This document shows, piece by piece, positions 35,708 to 44,361 of a stretch of 64,000 nucleotides of DNA. The stretch is taken from NCBI RefSeq assembly GCF_000311725.1, contig NZ_HE978513.1, positions 486,005 to 550,004 of the forward strand. The letters are read 5' to 3'. The translations under genes and the position numbers were made by a program. The first letter of the stretch is position 1. Each line of letters starts with the position of its first letter. The notes under the pieces were generated by a model. It searched no databases. It was not told where the DNA came from and saw only the letters and a list, made by a program, of their open reading frames with translations. Origin of the DNA: Robertmurraya massiliosenegalensis JC6. GTDB lineage: Bacteria; Bacillota; Bacilli; Bacillales; Cytobacillaceae.

Positions 35708-36982
35708 TCATTCTATAAATCGTAATAGGAATAAAGAAACTTCTGGAATGTAAGTAATAATAAATAAACCGACTAAGTTACTTAATAAAAATTTATAGAC
35801 ACCTGGTAACATTTCACTCATCGGAATTTTAGTTATTCCTTGCGTTACAAATAGATTCAGACCAAATGGTGGTGTGTATAAACCAATGGCTAAATTAGAA
35901 ATCATGATAATCCCAAGATGAACGGGGTCAATTCCCATAGAAACAGCCGTATGGAATATTAACGGAGCAACAATGATGATAGCTGCGACTCCTTCCATGA
36001 ACATTCCTAAGATTAAAAGAACGACGTTAAGAATTAATAGGAATAAGAATGGTGAATGAATATTCTCTGTTATCCAAGTTGCAATCAATTGAGGAACTTG
36101 TCCTCGTGTAAGCATCCAACCTAACACCTGTGCAGCAGCTACTAACACAAGAACCTGTGCTGAAAGAACCGCAGAATCAACACATACTTTATATAAAGAC
36201 TTTAAATTCATTTCCCTATATACAAATAGACTAATAATCAAAGCATAAACCGCTGAAACACCAGCAGCTTCTGTCGGTGTAAACACTCCTCCATATATTC
36301 CACCGACAATGATAACTGGGATCAGCAGCGCCCATAGAGCCTTTTTAGTTGCATCCCACAATTCTTTCCCACTTGCTTTTTTATTACGAGGAATATTGTT
36401 CTTTCGTGCATAGTAGTAGATGTAAACTAATGATGTAGAACCTAAAATGATTCCTGCTCCTATCCCTGCGATAAACAAGCTCCCTACCGACACTCCTGTT
36501 ACAGAACCAAAGATAATCATGGTAATACTGGGTGGAATAATTAAAGAAACTGCTCCTGAAGATGCAAGTAGTCCAGCGGAAAATTTCCTATCATAATTTC
36601 CTTTAAGCATTTCCGGATACATAATTTTCCCAATAGCAACCACTGTAGCAGGACTTGAACCAGAAAGGGCCCCAAAAAACATACTTGAAATTTGAGTAGT
36701 CATTGCTACTCCTCCAGTAAGATGTCCTACGATTGCTTTTGCCCAGCGTAGAATACGATTAGACAATCCTCCAACTTCCATGATATTGGCAGCAAAAATA
36801 AAAAAAGGAAGGGCCATTAAGGCAAACTGGTCGATTCCACCAAAAAGTCGCTGAATAAGAATCATCGGCTGTATATCCGTTAAAAAAATGAGTGTAATAA
36901 AGGAAGAGATCGTTAACGCGACGAAAATCGGTGCACTACTAAATAAAAAGAAAAATATTAGTATTATCAAACAAATAATCAT
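35708..36982 (-). CDS. dctM: TRAP transporter large permease DctM
   Basis: A 424-residue membrane protein with about 11-12 spans and TRAP large-subunit hallmarks: ALPFFIFAANIMEVGGLSNR, SGSSPATVVAIGKIMYPEM, LLASSGAVSLIIPPSI and FTPTEAAGVSAVY. It energises uptake with an ion gradient. Its start overlaps the dctQ stop (ATGA), and pucR follows 40 bases later. Together with DctP and DctQ it forms a complete TRAP system for an organic acid, here most likely orotate or a related carboxylate. Confidence 0.93.
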   Translation of the reverse strand: MIICLIILIFFFLFSSAPIFVALTISSFITLIFLTDIQPMILIQRLFGGIDQFALMALPFFIFAANIMEVGGLSNRILRWAKAIVGHLTGGVAMTTQISSMFFGALSGSSPATVVAIGKIMYPEMLKGNYDRKFSAGLLASSGAVSLIIPPSITMIIFGSVTGVSVGSLFIAGIGAGIILGSTSLVYIYYYARKNNIPRNKKASGKELWDATKKALWALLIPVIIVGGIYGGVFTPTEAAGVSAVYALIISLFVYREMNLKSLYKVCVDSAVLSAQVLVLVAAAQVLGWMLTRGQVPQLIATWITENIHSPFLFLLILNVVLLILGMFMEGVAAIIIVAPLIFHTAVSMGIDPVHLGIIMISNLAIGLYTPPFGLNLFVTQGITKIPMSEMLPGVYKFLLSNLVGLFIITYIPEVSLFLLRFIE

Positions 36983-37473
36983 ACTTGTAACTCCTCGATA
37001 GACTCAGGTTTTCTTCTATTATCAAACAAATTCATAACTAGATGGATTAGGGATAATGTTGCACCAAGCGGAATACATAAGTAGACCCAATACATTTTAA
37101 TGCGAAGGGACGGGGTAATTTGACCGCTATTCATACTAAATAAAACCAATTCAGTTCCATAGTAGATTAAAAAGAGCATAAGAATGATTGATACGAAGTT
37201 CACAAAATATCCGATTATTTTTTTCCACTTTTCAGACATATATTCCAAAAAGAAATCAATTCCTACATGCAACCCCCTACCAAAACATACACTACAACCA
37301 ATAAATGTAATCCAAATCATCATATAGCGAATTAATTCTTCCGCCCAAGTGGTATTAGCACTAAAAAAATAACGAAGGACTATATTAATAAATAGAACAA
37401 ATGTTGCTGCTAAAATACTGATTCCAAGAAACCATCCTTCGATTCGAATCAACCATACTTTCATAGCTAACAT
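36979..37473 (-). CDS. dctQ: TRAP transporter small permease DctQ
   Basis: About 164 residues with four membrane spans and the TRAP small-subunit pattern NTTWAEELIRYMMIWITFIG and VGIDFFLEYM. The start is placed at ATG 37473, where AAAGGTGG lies 4 bases upstream; the ORF could open at 37503 but without a site. It bridges the dctP and dctM genes as in most TRAP operons. Confidence 0.88.
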   Translation of the reverse strand: MLAMKVWLIRIEGWFLGISILAATFVLFINIVLRYFFSANTTWAEELIRYMMIWITFIGCSVCFGRGLHVGIDFFLEYMSEKWKKIIGYFVNFVSIILMLFLIYYGTELVLFSMNSGQITPSLRIKMYWVYLCIPLGATLSLIHLVMNLFDNRRKPESIEELQV

Positions 37474-37579
37474 TTTACCACCTTTCATCCCGATATTTTC
37501 CATTTATAATATATTTAGGAAAGCTAGGAAATGTTTATTTAATCAACATAACCTGCTTTCCCATTAACAAAAAAAACGA

Positions 37580-38644
37580 TTATTTCTGAGCTTCGTCGAT
37601 TGCCTCGTATAGCTTGTCTAACAGTTCAACTTGCTGACCTGAATTATATACCTTTGCATGCATTGGAAGTGAAGCTTCTTTGAAAGCGGCTATTTCTTCC
37701 TCTGTTAACTCATAATAGTTCACACCACTATCGATGATTTGTTCAAGAAAATCTGCTTCTACCTCTGCAAGATTTTCACGAGCAGCTGTTTTTCCAGCAA
37801 GCTCTGCCTCTAGTATTACTTCTTGTAATGAACCTGAAAGTCCATCAAACCATCCTTTATTTGCCATCAGTACATATGTCATAGTTCCGTGATAACTCTG
37901 AATTACATTTTTCTGAACCTCATGATAATTATTGAGAAAGATCGTTTGTAGTGGATTCTCTTGTCCATCTACTACACCTTGCTGTAAAGAGTTATAAACT
38001 TCTGAATATGGTACTGGTATCGCAGTACCGCCCCATGCAGTGTACTGTTCAATCAAAACAGGTGATTCCATTACACGCATTGTTAATCCTTTAAAATCTC
38101 CAGGGCTATGAATTTCTTTTGAACCTGTCGTAAACAATTTGAAGCCACCTGGCCAGTAGCCTAGCCCTTGGAAACCACCTTGTTCAAGTGTTCCTAAAAG
38201 TTCCTTACCAACGTCCCCATCTAGCACTTCATATGTTTGCTCTTTATCAGCTGGCCATAAATATGGAAGATCGATTGCCTTTATATCATCGACAAAAGGT
38301 GAAACTACTGCCGTTGGTTGCATCGTAATATCTATTTCACCTATCTGAGTACCTTCTACCTGCTCTCTTAAACTACCTAATTGTGAAGCTGGAAAAAGGT
38401 TAACTGTGACTTTTCCACCCGTTTTTTCCTCTACTACTTCCTTAAATTTTAATGCTCCAACATGTTCAGGACTTTCAAGAGGCTGGTTATGACTAAAAGT
38501 TATCTCCATCTCTTCGAATTCCGCTTCATCTCCGGAAGAAGAATCAGGTTCATCACTACTCCCCCCATTGCTATTATTACTTCCACATGCCACTAAACCT
38601 AACATGAACATTAACGAAAAACACAAAATTAATACTTTCTTCAT
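37580..38644 (-). CDS. dctP: TRAP transporter substrate-binding lipoprotein DctP
   Basis: A 354-residue extracytoplasmic binding protein. A lipoprotein signal with lipobox LVAC has Cys20, followed by a Ser/Gly/acidic linker to about 44. Residues 46-354 are the DctP fold with SHNQPLESPEHVGALKFKE, FPASQLG and LTMRVMESP; R190 is the usual ligand-carboxylate arginine. A carboxylate substrate is therefore expected. It is the first gene of the dctPQM-pucR unit. Substrate identity as orotate is inference from the downstream enzymes. Confidence 0.92.
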   Translation of the reverse strand: MKKVLILCFSLMFMLGLVACGSNNSNGGSSDEPDSSSGDEAEFEEMEITFSHNQPLESPEHVGALKFKEVVEEKTGGKVTVNLFPASQLGSLREQVEGTQIGEIDITMQPTAVVSPFVDDIKAIDLPYLWPADKEQTYEVLDGDVGKELLGTLEQGGFQGLGYWPGGFKLFTTGSKEIHSPGDFKGLTMRVMESPVLIEQYTAWGGTAIPVPYSEVYNSLQQGVVDGQENPLQTIFLNNYHEVQKNVIQSYHGTMTYVLMANKGWFDGLSGSLQEVILEAELAGKTAARENLAEVEADFLEQIIDSGVNYYELTEEEIAAFKEASLPMHAKVYNSGQQVELLDKLYEAIDEAQK

Positions 38645-38794
38645 TTCTTTGCCTCCTATTTCTTTTGTTTTTAAAATTTTCTTAATTATATCTATTAATG
38701 AATTGTCTGTTTGGACAAATACCTCTTATTTTTTTTATAACAATCAACAACTAAAATAGGTTGAAACACTACTAAACTATTATTCATCCTCATT

Positions 38795-38849
38795 ATGTTA
38801 GATTTAATAACATATGACGTTATAAATTATAACATAATTTAATTAAATT
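38795..38849. promoter_or_regulatory. palindrome cluster upstream of dctP
   Basis: Three inverted repeats lie 150-205 bases before the dctP start: ATGTTA / TAACAT with 7-base spacer (38795-38813), the 15-base palindrome GTTATAAATTATAAC (38819-38833) and AATTTAATTAAATT (38836-38849). Such a series suggests regulator binding. The 423-base gap 38645-39067 otherwise holds only the terminator at 38911-38952. Confidence 0.45.
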
Positions 38850-38910
38850 GAAATAAAATTCTTTATTTTGACATAATTCTCTTATTTTCAAAATACTCTT
38901 TACGCAAACA

Positions 38911-38952
38911 TAAAAAAGCGGGACCAATTTATTTTCATTGGTACCGTCTCTT
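38911..38952 (-). terminator. terminator after the alpha-CTD-like gene
   Basis: Minus-strand stem built on ACCAAT / ATTGGT extended by GACGGT / CCCGC-type pairs and followed by six T, about 115 bases past the gene at 39068-39358. Confidence 0.6.
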
Positions 38953-39067
38953 CAAATCGAATTTTCACTTATCCCCGAATAAATCAAATCCACCTTTAGA
39001 GTTAATTATTTATCCCGCACCCATTGCGCTCGAGAGCCTTCTAATTGAAAAGCTTTCACAGATTAAA

Positions 39068-39358
39068 CTATTTTTTAAACTCCAATCCTTCTTCCTCTAA
39101 CGAAGCTCTCAGCAACGGTATAGAAGCAGGTCCTATTCCATGGAGTTTTAGAATCTCTTTCTCCGTGTACTTGGACAGTTCTTGCAAAGTTTCAATCCCT
39201 TCATGAATTAAGGCATTTCTTGCAGGAGAGCTGAGCTTCGAAAGAAATCCGCTCTGTGGTTTATTCTCTTTATCGCAAATCGGACAGCTCCTACAATCAC
39301 TACTTTTATAAAATTCATGACCTTTTTCGCATACTCTAAGGTTTTTATTTGTGGCCAT
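39068..39358 (-). CDS. zinc-ribbon plus RNA polymerase alpha-CTD-like protein
   Basis: A 96-residue protein with an N-terminal zinc ribbon (CEKGHEFYKSSDCRSCPICD, residues 10-29) and a C-terminal helix-hairpin-helix domain of the RNA polymerase alpha C-terminal type (SSPARNALIHEGIETLQELS ... LHGIGPASIPLLRASLEEEG). The pairing suggests a DNA- or polymerase-binding factor. Many Bacillaceae have such a gene, but its function is unknown. It is monocistronic, with its own terminator. Confidence 0.75.
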   Translation of the reverse strand: MATNKNLRVCEKGHEFYKSSDCRSCPICDKENKPQSGFLSKLSSPARNALIHEGIETLQELSKYTEKEILKLHGIGPASIPLLRASLEEEGLEFKK

Positions 39359-39424
39359 AATAATACCTCCCTATCCATTTCCTTATTTCAACATGATAAG
39401 GCTATTATCCTTGTTAAATTAAAA

Positions 39425-39464
39425 ATAGCATACCAATCAAGAATCAGATCGGTATGCTATCTGT
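39425..39464 (-). terminator. terminator of ysdC
   Basis: 10-bp stem ATAGCATACC / GGTATGCTAT with a 16-base loop, followed on the minus strand by TTTTTAATTT, 9 bases after the ysdC stop. Confidence 0.85.
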
Positions 39465-39472
39465 GTTAAATA

Positions 39473-40558
39473 TTATTCGTAAGTAATCTTGTTCACTGTA
39501 TCCGCATCAAGGCGCTTGATAACTTCTACGATTAATTTTACGGCATTCTCATAGTCATCACGATGTAACATCGCTGCGTGAGAATGGATGTATCTTGTTG
39601 CAACCGAAATTGCTAAAGAAGGGACACCTTCATGTGATAAGTGAATAGATCCTGCATCCGTTCCGCCACCAGCGACAAGGTCAAACTGATATGGAATATC
39701 TAATTCATCAGCTATTCCTGTGACGAAATCACGAAGGCCTTTATGAGAAACCATTGAAGCATCATATAAAAGAATTTGAGGACCTTTCCCCATTTTACTC
39801 ATTGCTTCTTTCTCCGTAATTCCAGGAGTATCTCCAGCAATCCCTACATCTACTGCAAATCCAATATCAGGGTTGATCGTATAAGTTGACGTTTTCGCTC
39901 CTCTTAAGCCAACCTCTTCTTGAACGTTCCCAACTCCATAGACGACGTTATCGTGGTTTTCCCCTTTAAGTTGCTTCAGAACATCGATAGCAATCGCACA
40001 ACCGATGCGGTTATCCCACGCTTTTGCGAGAAGCATCTTTTCATTATTCATGACCGTAAATTCGAAATATGGTACAACCATATCCCCTGGCTTAACGCCC
40101 CATTCTTGTGCCTCTTCACGACTTGACGCCCCAATATCAATAAACATATCCTTAATCTCAACCGGCTTTTTGCGTGCTTCTGGAGATAAAATATGCGGCG
40201 GCTTTGAACCGATAACCCCTGTCACATCCCCTTTGCTTGTCACAATTGTTACACGTTGTGCAAGCATGACTTGGGACCACCAGCCACCAACTGTTTGAAA
40301 ACGTAGAAATCCTTTTTCATCGATTTGTGTGATCATAAAGCCAACTTCATCTAAATGGCCAGCAACGACAATCTTTGGTCCGCCTTCTTTACCAACTTTT
40401 TTAGCAATCAGGCTCCCTAATCCATCTGTTGTGACTTCATCGGAAAATGGTTCAATATACTTTTTCATTACTTCACGCGGTTCTCTCTCATTACCAGGGA
40501 TCCCTTTTGCATCCGTTAATTCTTTAAGCATTGATAAGGTTTCATCTAATTTAGTCAT
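39473..40558 (-). CDS. ysdC: M42 family aminopeptidase (YsdC)
   Basis: A 361-residue M42 metallopeptidase of the glutamyl-aminopeptidase/endoglucanase-M type. Metal and catalytic residues are in [41 protein letters not shown] and the C-terminal YIHSHAAM. Position near ysdB, ysdA and rplT points to B. subtilis YsdC. It would trim peptides in the cytoplasm, usually as a dodecamer. The dUTPase-like gene upstream is separated by 66 bases. Confidence 0.9.
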   Translation of the reverse strand: MTKLDETLSMLKELTDAKGIPGNEREPREVMKKYIEPFSDEVTTDGLGSLIAKKVGKEGGPKIVVAGHLDEVGFMITQIDEKGFLRFQTVGGWWSQVMLAQRVTIVTSKGDVTGVIGSKPPHILSPEARKKPVEIKDMFIDIGASSREEAQEWGVKPGDMVVPYFEFTVMNNEKMLLAKAWDNRIGCAIAIDVLKQLKGENHDNVVYGVGNVQEEVGLRGAKTSTYTINPDIGFAVDVGIAGDTPGITEKEAMSKMGKGPQILLYDASMVSHKGLRDFVTGIADELDIPYQFDLVAGGGTDAGSIHLSHEGVPSLAISVATRYIHSHAAMLHRDDYENAVKLIVEVIKRLDADTVNKITYE

Positions 40559-40624
40559 TATTTCGACTCCCTTAATATGTATAATATGGCTTCATTATAA
40601 CGAAAATGATTATAAATGTACAAG

Positions 40625-41116
40625 TTAATATCCTTCCTGCTGCCTCTTATAATTTACTTCATTTTTGGAAATGTATGCTTCCTTTATTTCTGATTCGCTA
40701 AAGCCTAGAAGTGCCGCTAACCATAAATAATGCTCAAACATTTCTTTATAAGCCTCGAGTTTCTTAGTAGTACGAAATGTATGGACAGATTCATATACTT
40801 TTAGAAATTGCTCTGTTAAGGTTTTCCCCTCTTGCTTTTCTACAGATAATGTATCGATTCCTTCAAAGCCACATTCAATTCCTAGCGAGACGATGAAATG
40901 AATCCCATCAACAAACTCCTCTAAAATGATACTTCGTGGAGATGGTTCTTTTAAGCTCCAAAATTTGAAACATCTCGTTTCATTTGCAAGTTCGCCTAAT
41001 TCTACCAACAATGCAAGTGTTTTTCGGTCAAACAAGTCCTCTTTATCCAATTGATGTTGCTGTTCGATATGCTGATCTAGCCCTTTTTGCATCTTAAAAA
41101 TCTCTTTTAATTCCAT
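40625..41116 (-). CDS. dimeric dUTPase family protein
   Basis: A 163-residue all-alpha NTP pyrophosphatase of the dimeric dUTPase family (PF08761). ALLVELGELANETRCFKFW (residues 35-53) and ILEEFVDGIHFIVSLG (65-79) carry the metal-binding Glu and Asp. It likely hydrolyses dUTP to dUMP to keep uracil out of DNA, though related enzymes act on other nucleotides. It is divergent from ysdB. Confidence 0.85.
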   Translation of the reverse strand: MELKEIFKMQKGLDQHIEQQHQLDKEDLFDRKTLALLVELGELANETRCFKFWSLKEPSPRSIILEEFVDGIHFIVSLGIECGFEGIDTLSVEKQEGKTLTEQFLKVYESVHTFRTTKKLEAYKEMFEHYLWLAALLGFSESEIKEAYISKNEVNYKRQQEGY

Positions 41117-41215
41117 TTCTTTCTCCCACCATCTTTTTTAATGATAGTTTCATGATAAAGAAAACTGGGCAAAAAAGAAATATTAGATTCAATTTTAGTA
41201 ATATGTATAAAAAAA

Positions 41216-41241
41216 TGAAACCATTTTCCGTTTCAATCGTA
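41216..41241 (+). promoter_or_regulatory. sigma-W promoter of ysdB
   Basis: TGAAAC (41216-41221), a 16-base spacer and CGTA (41238-41241) match the extracytoplasmic-function sigma-W consensus exactly, 31 bases before the ysdB start. YsdB is a known sigma-W target in B. subtilis. Confidence 0.85.
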
Positions 41242-41271
41242 TATAAGTCAAAATGACTGGAGGACTATACT

Positions 41272-41676
41272 ATGTGGATGATTCGTTTCTTATTATTTGC
41301 CCTCATAATTTTTTTAATATATAGCCTGATTAAGTACCTACTAAATCCAAAACGGAAGCTAGAGCTTGCCCATGAGCAAAAACGCTTCTTCTTCCTTGAT
41401 AATAAAAATAATGTTCGAAAAAACTTTCTCATTACGTATAAAGGTGTTTTATTTGAAGGCGAAAAATATTTAGGGACAACAGACAACGCCTTTGAAGTCG
41501 TGAACGTATTTATTTGGCCACATCGTGTTGCTTCATTAAATGGTCTTGTACGAGAGGACTTCGAATTTATCGAGAAAAAAGTTCAAGAAAGTTACCCGAA
41601 TGCAAGCATTGACTGGAAAAGTCCCATTCATGAATTTATGAAAAAGAGCAATGGCTCTAACACTCCATTTACTTAA
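41272..41676 (+). CDS. ysdB: sigma-W pathway protein YsdB
   Basis: A 134-residue protein with one N-terminal membrane helix (residues 3-23) and a cytoplasmic domain (LNPKRKLELAHEQKRFFFLD, YKGVLFEGEKYLG). It matches B. subtilis YsdB, of unknown biochemical function in the envelope-stress regulon. The start ATG at 41272 has CTGGAGGAC upstream. The sigma-W promoter directly before it confirms regulation. Confidence 0.9.
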   Translation: MWMIRFLLFALIIFLIYSLIKYLLNPKRKLELAHEQKRFFFLDNKNNVRKNFLITYKGVLFEGEKYLGTTDNAFEVVNVFIWPHRVASLNGLVREDFEFIEKKVQESYPNASIDWKSPIHEFMKKSNGSNTPFT

Positions 41677-41683
41677 AAAGTAA

Positions 41684-41716
41684 CAAAAGGGCTCTCTACA
41701 TGAGGGCCCTTTTTGA
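41684..41716. terminator. terminator between ysdB and the VTT gene
   Basis: Stem AAAAGGGCTCTC / GAGGGCCCTTTT with a 5-base loop and T-run on the plus strand and A-run on the other side, so it can serve both convergent genes. Confidence 0.8.
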
Positions 41717-41736
41717 TTGTATTCTAATTTAGCTCT

Positions 41737-42309
41737 TCAAGCAGTCGCTTTAAAAAAATCACGCCATTTAATCACCGTCATTTTTTCCCTAAGAATATAG
41801 ACAAGGATGGAAAGTGAAAATAAGATAACCAGGATCATTGTCGGTGTAAAGCGACTAATAAACTCACCAAAGACTGTGTAGAAGAATGCGAGAGGAAGGT
41901 TAGTCAAGAAGGAGGCCTTCATATAATCCTTAAAGCTTCGATACCGTTCTAATAGACAAAAGCTTAGGAGATGATAATGAATAAAAGGAATTAACCGCAA
42001 AATTGCTACTTGGCCAGTCGTTAAATTGCGATATTCACCAAACCATTTTTTCTTAATGCCACTTAATTTTTCATGGGTTTTCGGCATTCGCTGAATCAGT
42101 ACATAAAAGAGGAAACTGCTTAATAACAAACCGATACATGAGTAAAAGGTACCAGCAACAGTCCCGAAGAGCACTCCTCCAGCGATACATATCACCGCAA
42201 CTGGAATAAATAAAAACTGTCTTAGAAAATGAAATAGGATGAATGCAATCGGCGCTAAAAATCCACTTGTTTGCGCAATAACCAAGAGCATCGCTACTTG
42301 TTCTTCCAT
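41737..42309 (-). CDS. TVP38/TMEM64 (VTT-domain) membrane protein
   Basis: A 190-residue protein with five or six membrane spans. The VTT/DedA-like core is AVICIAGGVLFGTVAGTFYS (about 37-56), and RLIPFIHYHLLSF is the conserved reentrant-region motif. Family members act in phospholipid or undecaprenyl-phosphate movement and membrane homeostasis; the exact substrate is unknown. It stands alone on the minus strand. Confidence 0.82.
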   Translation of the reverse strand: MEEQVAMLLVIAQTSGFLAPIAFILFHFLRQFLFIPVAVICIAGGVLFGTVAGTFYSCIGLLLSSFLFYVLIQRMPKTHEKLSGIKKKWFGEYRNLTTGQVAILRLIPFIHYHLLSFCLLERYRSFKDYMKASFLTNLPLAFFYTVFGEFISRFTPTMILVILFSLSILVYILREKMTVIKWRDFFKATA

Positions 42310-42431
42310 GCTACCACCTTCTTTAATTGTGTCATTCCCAGATGTGAGGGTGTCAATATTGTCTAAATCGATGCGTTACTAAAGCTTATCGATGAATCCA
42401 CCCTTTTATGACAAAAACCTTGAAGACGTAT

Positions 42432-42695
42432 TTAATCTAGAAGAAAATATCCAATCGCTCCTATTTGCAGTATGGCAAGGGCAGGAAATCCCCATTTAAA
42501 AGCAAGATGCTTCGTTTTATGTCGAAACCAATTCATTCCAATCGTCATACCCATTGCTCCGCCCACTATTGCAACGGTCCATAACGTTTTTTCACTAATG
42601 CGATATTGATTTTTTCTTGCTTTATTTTTGTCACTATACATTAGGTAAAGTCCAATGATATTGACTACAAATATGTAAATAAATGATTCAACCAT
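42432..42695 (-). CDS. ysdA: DUF1294 membrane protein YsdA
   Basis: An 87-residue membrane protein with three spans and the DUF1294 pattern YRISEKTLWTVAIVGGAMG and HKTKHLAFKWGFP. It matches B. subtilis YsdA in sequence type and in its place after rplT. I start at ATG 42695 with AGGAGAGGAATGAAAAAGAA upstream; a longer ORF to 42803 runs through the rplT terminator and is not credible. Function unknown. Confidence 0.85.
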   Translation of the reverse strand: MVESFIYIFVVNIIGLYLMYSDKNKARKNQYRISEKTLWTVAIVGGAMGMTIGMNWFRHKTKHLAFKWGFPALAILQIGAIGYFLLD

Positions 42696-42721
42696 TTCTT
42701 TTTCATTCCTCTCCTTTATGC

Positions 42722-42757
42722 ATAAAAGCCATTCTCTAAACGGAAGAGAATGGCTTT
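42722..42757 (-). terminator. terminator of infC-rpmI-rplT
   Basis: 13-bp stem AAAGCCATTCTCT / AGAGAATGGCTTT with a short loop on the minus strand, about 50 bases past rplT and before ysdA. Confidence 0.85.
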
Positions 42758-42804
42758 GTTGAAATAAGCTTGAATCAGCGAAAAGCCGATCTTCACTTAT
42801 CAAA

Positions 42805-43164
42805 TTATTTGTTTAGGTTTTGCTTAGCAACAGATGCTAATTCAGCAAATGCTTTTTCATCTGCAATAGCTAAGTCAGCAAGCATTTTACGGTTTACTTC
42901 GATACCAGCTTGCTTTAAACCGAACATTAAACGGCTGTATGAAAGACCGTTCATGCGAGCAGCTGCGTTAATACGAGTAATCCAAAGCTTACGGAAGTCG
43001 CGCTTTTTCTGGCGACGGTCACGATAAGCATACATTAATGATTTCATTACCTGTTGGTTAGCAACTTTATATAATGTATGTTTTGAACCGAAATAACCTT
43101 TAGCTAATTTTAAAACCTTTTTACGACGTTTGCGAGTAACTGTACCGCCTTTTACACGTGGCAT
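42805..43164 (-). CDS. rplT: 50S ribosomal protein L20
   Basis: A 119-residue L20, starting [20 protein letters not shown]. It binds 23S rRNA early in 50S assembly and represses its own operon by binding the infC leader. Start ATG 43164 has AGGAGGG. Third gene of infC-rpmI-rplT. Confidence 0.98.
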   Translation of the reverse strand: MPRVKGGTVTRKRRKKVLKLAKGYFGSKHTLYKVANQQVMKSLMYAYRDRRQKKRDFRKLWITRINAAARMNGLSYSRLMFGLKQAGIEVNRKMLADLAIADEKAFAELASVAKQNLNK

Positions 43165-43192
43165 TCTATTTCCCTCCTATGTTTCGAAAATA

Positions 43193-43393
43193 TTACTTAA
43201 GATTTACTAATAAGTTACGGATACGCTTGAAATCTCCAGAAGAAACAAGTGCTCCTTTACGTAGTTTACGCTTTTGTTTTTGAGATTTGTTAGCAAACAT
43301 ATGGCTTCTGTAAGCATGAGAACGCTTCAGTTTACCAGATCCTGTTCTCTTGAAACGCTTTGCAGCGCCGCGGTGAGTTTTCATTTTTGGCAT
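43193..43393 (-). CDS. rpmI: 50S ribosomal protein L35
   Basis: A 66-residue basic protein starting [20 protein letters not shown], the standard L35 sequence. AAGGAGGAAATTCCAA precedes the ATG. It lies 17 bases after infC and 28 before rplT. Confidence 0.98.
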   Translation of the reverse strand: MPKMKTHRGAAKRFKRTGSGKLKRSHAYRSHMFANKSQKQKRKLRKGALVSSGDFKRIRNLLVNLK

Positions 43394-43410
43394 TTGGAAT
43401 TTCCTCCTTA

Positions 43411-43926
43411 TTACTTTTCGTTTTTAGGGGCAAGCATCATGAACATGCTTCTTCCGTCCATCTTAGGATGGGATTCAACTGTAGCAACTTCCTTACAGCT
43501 TTCAGCAAAACGGACTAAAACACGTTGACCAATTTCTTTATGAGTAATGGCACGGCCTTTAAATCGAATCGATGCTTTTACCTTATCGCCTTTTTCTAAA
43601 AATTTAATGGCATTTCGTAGCTTTGTATTAAAGTCGTGCTCATCAATAGTTGGACTTAGACGAACTTCTTTAATATTGATAATCTTTTGATTCTTACGTG
43701 CTTCTTTTTCTTTCTTCTGTTGTTCGAACTTAAACTTACCATAGTCCATAATACGAGCTACCGGTGGTTTAGCATTCGGTGCAACAAGAACAACATCCAG
43801 ATTCACACGTGATGCAATTTCAAGTGCTTCGATCTTCGATTTGATTCCAAGCTGCTCGCCATTTTGATCAATAAGACGAACTTCTCTGGCACGAATACCT
43901 TCATTCAATAACATGTCTTTGCTAAT
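43411..43926 (-). CDS. infC: translation initiation factor IF-3
   Basis: IF-3 of 171 residues, with [20 protein letters not shown] at the N-terminus and [20 protein letters not shown] in the C-domain. The start is not the first ATG (43914) but ATT at 43926: GGAGGTG lies 7 bases before it and it gives the family N-terminus [10 protein letters not shown]. An AUU start lets IF-3 control its own synthesis by initiator discrimination. First gene of the operon, with an L20-type attenuator leader. Confidence 0.94.
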   Translation of the reverse strand: MSKDMLLNEGIRAREVRLIDQNGEQLGIKSKIEALEIASRVNLDVVLVAPNAKPPVARIMDYGKFKFEQQKKEKEARKNQKIINIKEVRLSPTIDEHDFNTKLRNAIKFLEKGDKVKASIRFKGRAITHKEIGQRVLVRFAESCKEVATVESHPKMDGRSMFMMLAPKNEK

Positions 43927-44044
43927 AGTTAGACACCTCCAAGAATTTTTACGAACACAACGTTTGGGTCAAGAATTTTTCCAACATAAACGTTCAATAA
44001 TGGCTACTAAAAAGTTGAATCGCAGTGTTTACCTTATTGTTCGC

Positions 44045-44194
44045 AAATAAAAAAGTGTGGATGAATAATACACCCACACTTTACGAAAACAAACGTAAAC
44101 AAATAATTATGTTCGTAAAACCTGCCAACTGCGCTTTTGCGTCAATCAGGTGAGAAGCGGGTGCTTCTTCTTCCCTAAACTCGTATTCAGTTAC
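44045..44194 (-). promoter_or_regulatory. L20-type leader (ribosomal protein attenuator) of infC-rpmI-rplT
   Basis: The 435-base gap between thrS and infC holds a long leader. Its terminator is the stem AAAGTGTGG / CCACACTTT followed by six T on the minus strand (44045-44084), 120 bases before infC. Upstream is a structured segment around 44100-44170 with CTTCTCACCTGATTGACGC able to pair locally. In B. subtilis L20 binds this leader and promotes termination; the same is expected here. Confidence 0.8.
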
Positions 44195-44200
44195 CTAACT

Positions 44201-44229
44201 ATTTTACAATAAACGTTGCTACCTGTCAA
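44201..44229 (-). promoter_or_regulatory. sigma-A promoter of the infC operon
   Basis: TTGACA (44224-44229), 17-base spacer and TAAAAT (44201-44206) on the minus strand; transcript start near 44194, giving a leader of about 270 bases. Confidence 0.8.
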
Positions 44230-44361
44230 CGTGACACGAAATGTTTCAAGCAACTGTCTAAATTACAATGATAAAAGTTATCTTATCAAAACTTTTACAG
44301 CTTGGCAATAACTTTTTCAAAAATATACATAGGATTCGTTTGTTATATTTTTACAAACGAT

